NCBI RefSeq assembly: GCF_014192715.1
Contig: NZ_JACHYH010000005.1
Location: 229,003-293,002, forward strand
Direction of reading: 5' to 3'
Source: Luteibacter sp. Sphag1AF
GTDB lineage: Bacteria; Pseudomonadota; Gammaproteobacteria; Xanthomonadales; Rhodanobacteraceae
DNA length: 64,000 nt
Shown here: positions 8,668 to 16,223 of the stretch, piece by piece
How positions within the stretch are numbered: position 1 is the first letter of the stretch
Layout of the letters: every line of letters starts with the position of its first letter
The notes under the pieces: generated by a model
Databases searched by the model: none
What the model saw: the letters and a program-made list of their open reading frames with translations, nothing else
Told to the model about the DNA's origin: nothing
Position numbers and translations under genes: made by a program

Positions 8668-9483
8668 TCACCCGCCCCGCTCAACAAAAAATCGCCCCGG
8701 CGTACTGCCGAAGCCGCGCCGGAACATCGCAATGAAATTACTCGGCGTGGCATAGCCCAGGGCGTCGGCGATCTCGGCGACGGGCACGCCTTGCGCAAGC
8801 ATCTCCAGCGCGTGGGTCAGGCGGGCCTGCTGGCGCCACTGGGCGAAACTCAGCGCCGTTTCCGCCGCGAACAGGCGGCTCAACGTGCGCGACGAAAGCC
8901 CCGCCCACTCGGCCCATTGCTCCAGCGTGCGCGAGTCATTCGGCTGTCTCAGCACCGCGTTGGCGATACGCAACAGGCGGCGGTCCACAGGCATGGGCAG
9001 ATGCAGCGCCTCGTGCGGTGCATGGCGGATTTCTTCCAACAACACCGCAGCCATGCGTTTCTGTGCCGTGCTCAATTCATCCAGATCCGACCAGGACACT
9101 GCTCTGCGGACCAGCGCAAGCATGAGTTCGTTGACGCCGATCACGCATGGCCGCTTCGGCAAGGGACGGCAGGCACGCGGAGCAATCAGCAGGCTCCATC
9201 CGCCCATCACGCCCGTGACGCTGATCTTGTGCGGCTCGCCGGGTGGTATCCAGCCGGCGCGATGCGGCGGCAGCAACCACGACCCCTGCCTTGTGCGCAC
9301 GTGCATCAGACCGCTTTCAACGCAGAACACTTGCCCGCGCACATGGTGGTGCCAGTCGATCTCGCGGGTGCCCAGCCGAAAATCACCGCCGTCGGCCGCG
9401 TCGCCGCGAACCGCGATCAGCCCGGGGCCTTCTGTACGCTCGCTGTGGTCAATGGGTTTGGTTGAAACCCGTCGTTTCGTCAT
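8668..9483 (-). CDS. AraC-family regulator with N-terminal cupin
   Basis: The 271-residue protein has an N-terminal cupin-like sensor (IDWHHHVRGQVFCVESG, then a LLPPHRAGWIPPGEPH turn) and a C-terminal AraC double helix-turn-helix from about residue 165, with LGYATPSNFIAMFRRGFGSTP as the second helix pair. AraC proteins with this layout usually control a divergent metabolic or transport gene. Divergent here is the monooxygenase fusion at 9582, with 98 bp between the two starts. Confidence 0.9.
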   Translation of the reverse strand: MTKRRVSTKPIDHSERTEGPGLIAVRGDAADGGDFRLGTREIDWHHHVRGQVFCVESGLMHVRTRQGSWLLPPHRAGWIPPGEPHKISVTGVMGGWSLLIAPRACRPLPKRPCVIGVNELMLALVRRAVSWSDLDELSTAQKRMAAVLLEEIRHAPHEALHLPMPVDRRLLRIANAVLRQPNDSRTLEQWAEWAGLSSRTLSRLFAAETALSFAQWRQQARLTHALEMLAQGVPVAEIADALGYATPSNFIAMFRRGFGSTPGRFFVERGG

Positions 9484-9581
9484 GGCCGAATCGCATTATT
9501 TCTTGTCTATATAACGTTATCGTGTTTTCCGCCTCTGGCCCAGCATGGCCAGCATCCGCCATCCACACCCTGAGGCTCCCC

Positions 9582-11147
9582 ATGCTGCCCCTTGCCGAAT
9601 CCTTCTCTGTCCATGACGTTGCATCCTTCCCCCTCGTATGGCTGTCGGCCGACCAGGTAACAGCCGGCTACGCTGCACAGTGGAAAGAGGAAATGGATGC
9701 GTTGATCCAGTGCGGGCGGCCGTTCGTGGTGCTGCATGGTGCGGGCCATGGCGACGAGCAGCATGAGGACCGGAAGGAGCGCGGCATCTGGTTGAAGCGA
9801 AACAAGGACGCCCTCGCGCGTTGCTGCCCGGGCATCGTCAGTGTCGAGCCCGATCCGATCAAACGCCAGGCAGCCAAAGCCATGGCCATCATGGCAGTCA
9901 AGGCATTTGGCATTCCGGCCCATGTAACGGCGACGCGCGAAGAGGCTTGCGACATCGCAAAACAGCTGCTGCGAGAGGCGGGCGTATTGCGCGTGGCTAT
10001 CGTGGGCGCAGGACCAGGCGGCCTGTGTCTTGCGCAGGGTTTGCGCAAGCACGGCATGCTGTTTGATGTGTACGAACGCGATGCTGCACCGGACAGCCGT
10101 ACACAGGGCTACCGCATCCGTATTGACCACACTGGCCAGGAAGCGCTGCGAGCATGCCAGTCAGAGGCCGACCATGACCTGTTTCAGCGCACATGCGCGC
10201 TGCCGGTGGCGGGCACCCGCGTGCTGGATACGCAAGGGAACGATGTCACCGACCGCTGGGTGGACGCATGGCGGAAGGAGCCGGCCGATGCCGACGACGC
10301 AGATCGCAGCGCGCATCGACAGACCATGCGCGAGGTGCTGATGCGTGGCATCGACGATCACATGCATTTTGCGAAGGCATTCGCGCGCTACGAGGAACAC
10401 GCCGAAGGCGTGACCGTGCACTTCACCGACGGCACCCACGTTGACGTCGATGTGCTGGTGGGTGCCGACGGCGTGCAGTCCGCCGTACGTCGCCAGCGCC
10501 TTCCCGGCCATGATCCCGTGGACACCGATTCGGTCTGCATCTACGGCAAGACCTGGCCCGATGCGTACTCCGGCTGCCCTGCGACATTGAAAAACAGCAC
10601 TTCCATTGTTTTCGCCGATGGCATGTCGGTCATCCTGGATGCCATGCGCTTCGATGCGTCGGTTCGCGATAATGACCTGAGCCGCGTCGATGATTACCTT
10701 TACTGGGCCATCATCGGAACCCGCGAAGCGTTCGGCTTGCCCGAAGGCACCCCTGTGTCACTGCGCAAAGACCAGCTCGCCGCGCTAGTCCACGAAGCGA
10801 CCGCGTCATGGGCGCCTTCCGTGCACGGCGTGTTTACCCACGGCGACAGCTCTACGCTGGCCATGGCCGCCATTCACAGCGCCGGCGGTGTTCCGGTCTG
10901 GGAAAGCAGCCGGGTTACCGTAATGGGAGATGCTGTCCACGTAATGAGCCCGGCGGGCGGCCTGGGGGCCAACACGGCGCTGCGCGATGCGCAGGTGTTG
11001 ACCGAGTGTCTGGCCTTGGCAACACCATCGACCGTACCCGGCGCCACAGCCATGTACGAAGCAAGCATGCGTCGCTACGCCACGCACGCGCTGGAAGCCT
11101 CGGAAACCAGCTCACGCATGCTGTTCGGGCAGATCGCCGCGCGTTGA
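9582..11147 (+). CDS. STAS-like/FAD-dependent monooxygenase fusion
   Basis: The 521-residue protein has two parts. Residues 1-135 resemble a SpoIIAA/STAS-like domain (WLSADQVTAGYAAQWKEEMD, RPFVVLHG, EDRKERGIWLKRNKDAL). From 136 on it is a group A flavin monooxygenase: GAGPGG at 142-147, GADGVQSAVRRQ, and VMGDAVHVMSPAGGLGANTA as the FAD-binding GD motif. Such enzymes hydroxylate aromatic or polyketide-like compounds with NAD(P)H and O2. The open frame reaches back to 9243, but the ATG at 9582 follows TGAGG and begins a sensible domain. The last 14 codons recur, diverged, at 14193-14233. The role of the N-terminal domain is unknown. Confidence 0.82.
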   Translation: MLPLAESFSVHDVASFPLVWLSADQVTAGYAAQWKEEMDALIQCGRPFVVLHGAGHGDEQHEDRKERGIWLKRNKDALARCCPGIVSVEPDPIKRQAAKAMAIMAVKAFGIPAHVTATREEACDIAKQLLREAGVLRVAIVGAGPGGLCLAQGLRKHGMLFDVYERDAAPDSRTQGYRIRIDHTGQEALRACQSEADHDLFQRTCALPVAGTRVLDTQGNDVTDRWVDAWRKEPADADDADRSAHRQTMREVLMRGIDDHMHFAKAFARYEEHAEGVTVHFTDGTHVDVDVLVGADGVQSAVRRQRLPGHDPVDTDSVCIYGKTWPDAYSGCPATLKNSTSIVFADGMSVILDAMRFDASVRDNDLSRVDDYLYWAIIGTREAFGLPEGTPVSLRKDQLAALVHEATASWAPSVHGVFTHGDSSTLAMAAIHSAGGVPVWESSRVTVMGDAVHVMSPAGGLGANTALRDAQVLTECLALATPSTVPGATAMYEASMRRYATHALEASETSSRMLFGQIAAR

Positions 11148-11232
11148 TGTCGCCTGTTGGCCCCGCGGGATCGAACTGCGGGGCCGCCCTGTCACCGTGC
11201 GTTTTTGAAACGCATCCTGCGATACGAAAATA
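11101..11232. repeat. Repeat unit A, copy 1: monooxygenase 3' end plus spacer
   Basis: This segment covers the last codons of the monooxygenase (ETSSRMLFGQIAAR) and the spacer after it, including TGATGTCGCCTGTTGGCC and GTGCGTTTTTGAAA. It recurs at 14192-14318 with roughly 80% identity by eye. The spacer holds a hairpin (GGCCCCGC at 11159-11166 pairing with GCGGGGCC at 11178-11185) and a later T5 run, so it may act as terminator of the monooxygenase transcript. Confidence 0.8.
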
Positions 11233-11264
11233 CCGGCAATCATCCGAGGCCCAGAATTTGGGTC

Positions 11265-12497
11265 ATGGGTATTTATCATCATCTCAGACGGCGACTTGCT
11301 GGAGTCGCCCTCACCGCCTCCGTTCTCTGTGTTGCCGGCTGGGGGGCATACGGCAACAACGTCCGGGCCGCCGACTCCTTTTACTCTGGCCAAACCATCA
11401 ACCTGTCGGGCGTGCCAGGCACACTGATCCGCTATGAGTACCTGACTGGTGCTCCACTGGGTGCCACGGCATACCGGGTGCTGTACCGGTCCACGGGCAT
11501 ACATGGTGAGCCCATTGCCGTCTCCGGCGTTGTAGTGATACCGCCAGATACCGCACCGGCAGGCGGGCGTCCCATCGTGGCCTGGGCGCATCCCACCACG
11601 GGCGTGATCTCACGCTGCGCCCCCTCCGAAGCGCGCTTCGTCTTCCAGTCCATGATGGGGCTGCGCACCATGGTCCGGCATGGCTATATCGTGGCCGCCA
11701 CGGATTATGCGGGCCTGGGGACGCAGGGGCCGCATCCATACCTGGTGGGAGCCAGCGAGGCACGCGCCGTGCTCGATGCGGTGCGTGCGGCAAGGCAGAT
11801 TCCGGATGCGGGGGCCGGTGACCGCTTTACCGTGTGGGGACACTCGCAAGGTGGCCAGGCGGCGCTGTTCACCGGCATGCTTGCTTCGTCCTATGCACCT
11901 GAACTGCACTTGCTGGGTGTGGCCGTTGCAGCTCCGGCGACCGATCTGAAAGCGCTGCTGCGCGACGATGCCGACACCGATGGGGGTCGCAATGTAACCG
12001 CCATGACGCTCTGGTCCTGGCAGCGCGTTTACGGCGCGCCGATGGATCGCCTGGTGGCGACGTCAGCCCGGCCTGCGGTCGACGCGCTATCCAACGAGTG
12101 CATCGAGTCGCCCATCGACATGGTCGAACGGCACTACTCCCAGCGCCCTCTGCAAACACAGTTCCTCAGCGCCCCGGACATCACGACCATCGAGCCGTGG
12201 AAGTCGCTGCTGGAAGCCAACATCGCAGGGGCCCTCCCCTCCGCCATCCCCGTATTCATCGCGCAAGGCACCGCCGACCGGCTGGTGCTTCCGCGCGTGA
12301 CGCGCGCTTATGCGCTGAAGCTATGTGACGCAGGCAGCCCCGTTCAGTACGTGGATCTCCCGGGCGTGGGTCACGGCTTGGCGGCCAGCTACAGCGCGCT
12401 GCAAGCGGTGCAATGGATGACCGACCGCTTCAACAACCAGAAGCCACCCGACACCTGCCCCACCCTTTCCACCTCTCAACAAGGCACATCACCATGA
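11265..12497 (+). CDS. Secretory lipase/esterase (LIP family, alpha/beta hydrolase)
   Basis: The 410-residue protein has an N-terminal signal or anchor (RRRLAGVALTASVLCVAGW) and an alpha/beta hydrolase body. The nucleophile elbow is GHSQGG with Ser194; the downstream acid and base are probably in IAQGTADRLV and GVGHG. Spacing and the IVAWAHPTTG oxyanion strand fit the secretory-lipase family, which hydrolyses esters outside the cytoplasm. ATG 11265 is chosen over the upstream frame start at 11157 because it begins the signal peptide. Its stop overlaps the start of the next gene (ATGA), so the two are probably translated together. Confidence 0.85.
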   Translation: MGIYHHLRRRLAGVALTASVLCVAGWGAYGNNVRAADSFYSGQTINLSGVPGTLIRYEYLTGAPLGATAYRVLYRSTGIHGEPIAVSGVVVIPPDTAPAGGRPIVAWAHPTTGVISRCAPSEARFVFQSMMGLRTMVRHGYIVAATDYAGLGTQGPHPYLVGASEARAVLDAVRAARQIPDAGAGDRFTVWGHSQGGQAALFTGMLASSYAPELHLLGVAVAAPATDLKALLRDDADTDGGRNVTAMTLWSWQRVYGAPMDRLVATSARPAVDALSNECIESPIDMVERHYSQRPLQTQFLSAPDITTIEPWKSLLEANIAGALPSAIPVFIAQGTADRLVLPRVTRAYALKLCDAGSPVQYVDLPGVGHGLAASYSALQAVQWMTDRFNNQKPPDTCPTLSTSQQGTSP

Positions 12498-12775
12498 AGA
12501 AAACACTGTTCACTGGCATCATCCTCGTGGCCACCAGCACCTTCGGCTGCGCCACCATGGCCCAGCAGCCGCCGCGCGTCGACATCGGTTCGCGCCACGG
12601 CAATCTGCGCGATGCGCAGCAGCACATCGTGCAGGCATGGCAGCTGATCAGCACGGCGCAGTACGACAACGATTCGCGGCTCGGCGGCCACGCGGCCCGC
12701 GCGAAGGAATTGCTCAACGAAGCCAACGAAGAACTTCGCCTGGCGGCCGACGTTGCCAACGAGCACGAGCGCTGA
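12494..12775 (+). CDS. Small exported protein coupled to the lipase gene
   Basis: The 93-residue protein has a signal sequence (MKKTLFTGIILVATSTFGCA). Cys19 could be lipidated, though the preceding residues are a poor lipobox. The mature part is helical and charged (DAQQHIVQAWQLISTAQ, GGHAARAKELLNEANEEL). Short periplasmic proteins with this GGHA-AKELL-NEANxEL pattern are common in Xanthomonadaceae and Burkholderiaceae, of unknown function. Its ATG overlaps the lipase stop by 4 bp, so it may assist that enzyme; this is inference. Confidence 0.75.
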   Translation: MKKTLFTGIILVATSTFGCATMAQQPPRVDIGSRHGNLRDAQQHIVQAWQLISTAQYDNDSRLGGHAARAKELLNEANEELRLAADVANEHER

Positions 12776-12787
12776 ACAACGCCCCAG

Positions 12788-12830
12788 ACGACAACACCCG
12801 GCCCAGAGTCCTCTGGCCGGGTGTTGTCGT
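12788..12830 (+). terminator. Terminator-like hairpin, copy 1
   Basis: ACGACAACACCCGGCC (12788-12803) pairs perfectly with GGCCGGGTGTTGTCGT (12815-12830), 16 bp, 13 nt after the stop of the small exported protein gene. No T run follows. A near copy stands at 14312-14353. Confidence 0.75.
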
Positions 12831-12861
12831 TGTGCGGAACGACCGTGCTTCGCACGATCAA

Positions 12862-13179
12862 CGCGACGCTGTCACCTTCCCGGCGAACTCCCGACCGGAT
12901 GTCCTGATCGGCGACCGTGCCTACGATAGCGAGGATCTGGATGACGGTCTACGCGGCAAGGTCATCAAGTTGATGTCGCCGCATCGCAAGAACCGGAAGA
13001 AGCCCAAGGCACAAGACGGCCGGTAGCTTCGCCGATACAAACAACGCTGGATCGTGGAGCGGTTCTTCGCATGGATCAAGCACAAGCTCCGATTGCTGAA
13101 CCGCTGGGAGTTTCAACCTGAGAATTTCCTCGGTTTTGTGCAGGTTTCTGCGGCTATTCTGCTGCTAAGGCAATTCTGA
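12862..13179 (+). pseudogene. IS5-family transposase remnant
   Basis: One frame reads GDRAYDSEDLDD, then KNRKKPKAQDGR, a TAG stop at 13024-13026, then LRRYKQRWIVERFFAWIKHK and ENFLGFVQVSAAILLLRQF to a TGA at 13177-13179. These are the C-terminal half of an IS5-type DDE transposase, with the second catalytic Asp in GDRAYDSE and the Glu in VERFFAW. The N-terminal half with the first Asp is missing and the TAG is a single in-frame nonsense mutation, so it is inactive. No inverted-repeat ends were identified. The remnant sits between the two copies of the duplicated repeat. Confidence 0.85.
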
Positions 13180-13288
13180 GATAGGTTCCAGGCACCTTCA
13201 TGCACAACGCGTCACACAATGCTGCGCGCCATACAGTAGCGTATGCAAAAGCATGCGCGTACAGTCGTAGGGATTACAGATCGATCGG

Positions 13289-14185
13289 ATGGACACGATG
13301 TCTGCTATGGCGCGGATGGCCAACTACAAATTCGACCAGGTGGAGACCTTGGTCTTTGCTGGCGGCGGCAATCGTTGCTGGTGGCAGGCGGGACTTCTAA
13401 CCCAGCTGTTCGACTCGGGCTTCGAACGCCCGCAAAGATTCGTCGGAACCAGTGGTGGCGCGGCGGTAGCCGCATCGCTTTTGACGCATGGCGCGCAACA
13501 TGCGCTGGACACATGCATTGCGGCATATGCCGCCAACCCGAGCATCTTCGACTTTTCTCGGCGGCCCGAACTACGATTTGCGCACACGACGATCTATCCC
13601 GCGTGGATTGCGTCTTTCCTCAACGCTGAATCGTTCTCCAGGTTCCGCGCATCCACGACAACCCTTACGGTTGCGGTGACACGGCCAACAAAACTGCTTG
13701 GCGTCGGTGGCAGCGTCCTCGCGGGAACGCTCGCATACCTTGTCGAAAAGTACTGCTCCAAGAGCCTGCACCCAAAGCTGCCCAAGCGGCTGGGGCTCCG
13801 TCAGGATTTCCTCACGATTTGCGCTGACACATCAATGGACGCTGCCCAGACGTTGCTAGTGGCGTCTGCTACGGCACCGCCAATCATGCCGGCGCGGCGG
13901 GTCAATGGAGATTTCGCCTTAGACGGTGGTTTCGTAGACAACGTGCCCGTGGAAGAGCAAACGCTTGAGCAGCGTCGCAGAACGTTAGTGCTATTGACGC
14001 GCCATTATCCGGGTTTGCCAACGTTATTCACCTTGGACGACAGAACGTACTTGCAGCCGAGCGCGAAGGTGCCCGTTTCGACGTGGGACTGCACGGCTAA
14101 AACAGATGTGACACGCGCATTCGAGATGGGGCGGCGGGATGCCTTGAGCTCCATGCAGTCTGGGTTATTGACCCAAACGGTTTAA
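13289..14185 (+). CDS. Patatin-like phospholipase
   Basis: The 298-residue protein shows the patatin layout: the oxyanion motif FAGGGNR at residues 23-29, the nucleophile elbow GTSGG with Ser55, and the catalytic Asp in DGGFVDNVPV at about 212. Patatins hydrolyse acyl chains from phospholipids through a Ser-Asp dyad. No signal peptide is visible. The start may be 13289 or the ATG at 13298; neither has a clear Shine-Dalgarno. Base composition looks less GC-rich than neighbouring genes. It lies between the IS5 remnant and the second monooxygenase tail, which suggests it came in with a rearrangement. Confidence 0.85.
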   Translation: MDTMSAMARMANYKFDQVETLVFAGGGNRCWWQAGLLTQLFDSGFERPQRFVGTSGGAAVAASLLTHGAQHALDTCIAAYAANPSIFDFSRRPELRFAHTTIYPAWIASFLNAESFSRFRASTTTLTVAVTRPTKLLGVGGSVLAGTLAYLVEKYCSKSLHPKLPKRLGLRQDFLTICADTSMDAAQTLLVASATAPPIMPARRVNGDFALDGGFVDNVPVEEQTLEQRRRTLVLLTRHYPGLPTLFTLDDRTYLQPSAKVPVSTWDCTAKTDVTRAFEMGRRDALSSMQSGLLTQTV

Positions 14186-14191
14186 GCGCAG

Positions 14192-14318
14192 CGGAAACCA
14201 GCTCACGCATTCTCTTCGGACAGATGGCCACCCCCTGATGTCGCCTGTTGGCCGGGCGGGCTCAAGCCCCGGGTACGCCCTGACACCGTGCGTTTTTGAA
14301 ATGCATTCCACACGAAAA
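14192..14318. repeat. Repeat unit A, copy 2: orphan monooxygenase 3' end
   Basis: Directly after the patatin stop, one frame reads ETSSRILFGQMATP and a TGA, a diverged copy of the C-terminus of the monooxygenase at 9582-11147, followed by the same spacer (TGATGTCGCCTGTTGGCC, GTGCGTTTTTGAAA). No other part of a second monooxygenase is present. It is the scar of a deleted paralogue or of recombination. Confidence 0.8.
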
Positions 14319-14353
14319 CACCCGACCCAGAGTCCTCTGGCCGGGTGTTTTCG
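14312..14353 (+). terminator. Terminator-like hairpin, copy 2
   Basis: ACGAAAACACCCG (14312-14324) pairs with CGGGTGTTTTCGT (14341-14353), with an inner CAGAG/CTCTG stem. It closely matches the hairpin at 12788-12830, and both are followed by a TGTGCGGAAC stretch. It directly follows repeat unit A copy 2. Confidence 0.7.
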
Positions 14354-14359
14354 TCTGTG

Positions 14360-14558
14360 CGGAACCACCATGCTTGCGGACGGGGTGAGGCTCCATTCGG
14401 CAGAGGCCACAACCAGCGCCGTCAGATGGCCCGGCGACTTGTCCCTTTCATATGCCGCAAGCGCCTGCTCGAACGCGGGCTTTCGTCATCTGCACGTACT
14501 GCGCGTGCCACTCGCTGTCCGGCGCGGTGTCCAGCAACCGGGCTTTGTCTGCAAAAAA
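14360..14558 (-). pseudogene. Frameshifted remnant of an unrecognised gene
   Basis: On the minus strand, directly after the stop of the membrane protein gene and in the same frame, the sequence reads ADKARLLDTAPDSEWHAQYV then QMTKAR. It continues one base out of frame as FEQALAAYERDKSP, GHLTALVVASAEWSL, and runs into the hairpin at 14312-14353. Codon use looks like real coding sequence, and a single extra base near 14480 joins the two parts. The family was not recognised and there is no start codon, so this is probably a decayed gene end. Confidence 0.45.
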
Positions 14559-15110
14559 TCAGTTCGGGTCGGCCGCATTGCGCAAGCTGCGCGGATACCA
14601 CAACGTGAAGCGGTAGGCACCGTAGAGCGAGCCGATGATGATGAAGGCTATCGTGCGTGTGGGCACCAGGTTATGGAGCATCGCCACGTCCGCAGCGATG
14701 ATTGCGGCAAACGCGGCAGCCCAGGCCAGCGAAATGATTCGGTTAGTGCGCAGGAACCGTGGTGACGACCAAAGCTCGGGCGCGACCTGTTCTTTCGCAT
14801 AGTCGATGGTGAAGGGCCTTCCCATCGCGATGGTGATGAGTATCAGCAGCAACAAGCCGCTGTCCACGCAGGTGCGCACCATCGCAATGGACATTGTGGC
14901 GCCGGATATCCAGACAATGATGGCCAGCGCACCGAACAGCACGAACGTGCCTGCATCCAGCAGTTTCAGTCGATGGCTGGCTCCGGACAGATCGCGAATC
15001 AGGAAGCATGCCGCCGTCAGCGAGCCGCCGATCAGGCCAAGTGTGGAATAGCCAAGCGTACTGGCTATGGCGAAGACGATGAAAGGAAGGAAAGCGAGAA
15101 GAATTTTCAT
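14559..15110 (-). CDS. Small integral membrane protein, unknown function
   Basis: The 183-residue protein has about five hydrophobic helices (for example LLAFLPFIVFAIASTLGYS, TFVLFGALAIIVWISG, SGLLLLILITIAMG, AAFAAIIAADVAML). The layout loosely recalls septation-protein-A-like or DUF-type membrane proteins, but no specific family was recognised. The frame extends upstream to 15281; the ATG at 15108-15110 begins the first helix and is preferred. It starts 42 bp after the stop of the AraC gene on the same strand, so the two may form an operon. Confidence 0.7.
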   Translation of the reverse strand: MKILLAFLPFIVFAIASTLGYSTLGLIGGSLTAACFLIRDLSGASHRLKLLDAGTFVLFGALAIIVWISGATMSIAMVRTCVDSGLLLLILITIAMGRPFTIDYAKEQVAPELWSSPRFLRTNRIISLAWAAAFAAIIAADVAMLHNLVPTRTIAFIIIGSLYGAYRFTLWYPRSLRNAADPN

Positions 15111-15151
15111 GGGAGGACTCTGCGTATCAGATATAGAAGTCGTTGGGCGTG

Positions 15152-16057
15152 TCAGGCCACGTGTACCGCAACACTTATGCGCCACTCGCGCGGCGTCATG
15201 CCCGCGTAGCGTTTGAACACGGTGCAGAAGTGCGCCTGCGTGCCGAATCCTGTCGCCAGGGCAATCTGGCAAAGCGTCCACGACGTATGGCGCATCAATT
15301 CCATTGCCCGCGCCACCCGCTCTTCCAGCAGGTAATGATGCGGACGCTTGCCGGTGGCAGCGCGAAACTGCGCGGCGAAATGCATCGGCGAGATGCCTGC
15401 GGCGTGCGCCATGTTTTCCAGCGTGACTGGTTCAGCCAGATGCTCGCGCACATAGCGGATCACGTGCGCCATCCGGTAAGAGGCCAGAGCCTGAGGATGC
15501 CGGGCCGGTGCCCTGCGGATGCGGTCGTCTGCACCGGCAACGATCAGCCGCTCCACAATCGCCTGAACCAGCGGTCTGGCAAACGCACTTTGAATGTCTT
15601 CGTGCGCCGACTGCATCAGCAGTTTCACCAGTTGCTGAAGCATCGCATCGCCATGCCTGCACGGCTTCTTGCGCGAGAGGATGGCAAGCATGCGGTCGCT
15701 GATGCGCCCCTGCCAGTAACTTGTGGGCACCGTGAGAATCAGCTCTTCGCCGTCGTTGACCCATTCGGTGCGAACCACATCGTTGGGCGCACTGGCGAAG
15801 ACGAATCCGGCGGCGGCCTCGCCGCAATGCCTCCAGTCCGTGTCTGCTTTCAGTGCGATGCGGCACCGTCCAAATGGAAAGCGCAGCACCACCGCATCGC
15901 TGGGGGTGAGAACCGGGGCGCCAAGGTCGCCCGCGCGCCGCATGGACACTGTCGCGGTGAGGCGCGTCCGAAGCATCGTGAGGTCGGCGGCCTCCGCCCA
16001 TCCGGGATGGGTGGAGGCCACAGGCACCGGCCGGGCCGGCGCAGGAACACTGAGCAT
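15152..16057 (-). CDS. AraC-family regulator
   Basis: The 301-residue protein has a ligand-type N-terminal domain (about 1-180, the AraC_binding-2-like pattern of DAVVLRFPFG and EELILTVPTSYW) and a C-terminal AraC DNA-binding domain (HVIRYVREHLAEPVTLENMA, then GFGTQAHFCTVFKRYAGMTP). A GGGGGAG Shine-Dalgarno stands 7 nt before the start. It is divergent from the TetR gene at 16224; the shared 166-bp region holds two TetR-like operators, so TetR probably also controls this gene. The likely downstream partner is the membrane protein at 14559. Confidence 0.9.
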   Translation of the reverse strand: MLSVPAPARPVPVASTHPGWAEAADLTMLRTRLTATVSMRRAGDLGAPVLTPSDAVVLRFPFGRCRIALKADTDWRHCGEAAAGFVFASAPNDVVRTEWVNDGEELILTVPTSYWQGRISDRMLAILSRKKPCRHGDAMLQQLVKLLMQSAHEDIQSAFARPLVQAIVERLIVAGADDRIRRAPARHPQALASYRMAHVIRYVREHLAEPVTLENMAHAAGISPMHFAAQFRAATGKRPHHYLLEERVARAMELMRHTSWTLCQIALATGFGTQAHFCTVFKRYAGMTPREWRISVAVHVA

Positions 16058-16144
16058 GTCGTTACTCCCCCGGCATGCAGGCAGCCGGACAGGATGGTCG
16101 TTATGAGTTCCGGCTGAAAACGACCCTGCGTCGATGTTCGCCTA

Positions 16145-16165
16145 TATCTTTACGCTGTAAAGATA
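16145..16165. promoter_or_regulatory. TetR-type operator 1 (AraC/TetR divergent region)
   Basis: This is a perfect palindrome: TATCTTTAC (16145-16153), GCT, GTAAAGATA (16157-16165). It matches the site at 16198-16218 at 16 of 21 positions and the site at 26379-26399 at 17 of 21, which suggests a shared regulator. Confidence 0.7.
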
Positions 16166-16197
16166 CATTGGGCCGACCACAGGTCCCTGTCAATAGG

Positions 16198-16218
16198 TAT
16201 TTTTACGGTGGTAAGATG
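16198..16218. promoter_or_regulatory. TetR-type operator 2
   Basis: TATTTTTAC-GGT-GGTAAGATG ends 5 bp before the TetR start codon at 16224. It is a degenerate copy of the palindrome at 16145-16165 and would let the TetR protein repress its own gene. Confidence 0.55.
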
Positions 16219-16223
16219 AATTC

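Noticed and set aside
11159..11185. Possible tRNA T-arm on the minus strand (AGTTCGATCC within GC arms)
   Set aside because: The stem register does not fit a T-stem and no acceptor, D or anticodon arms are present; it is better read as a terminator-like hairpin.
13238..13256. Short palindrome around GCATGC upstream of the patatin gene
   Set aside because: Arms are short and imperfect, with no link to an IS end or promoter that could be supported.
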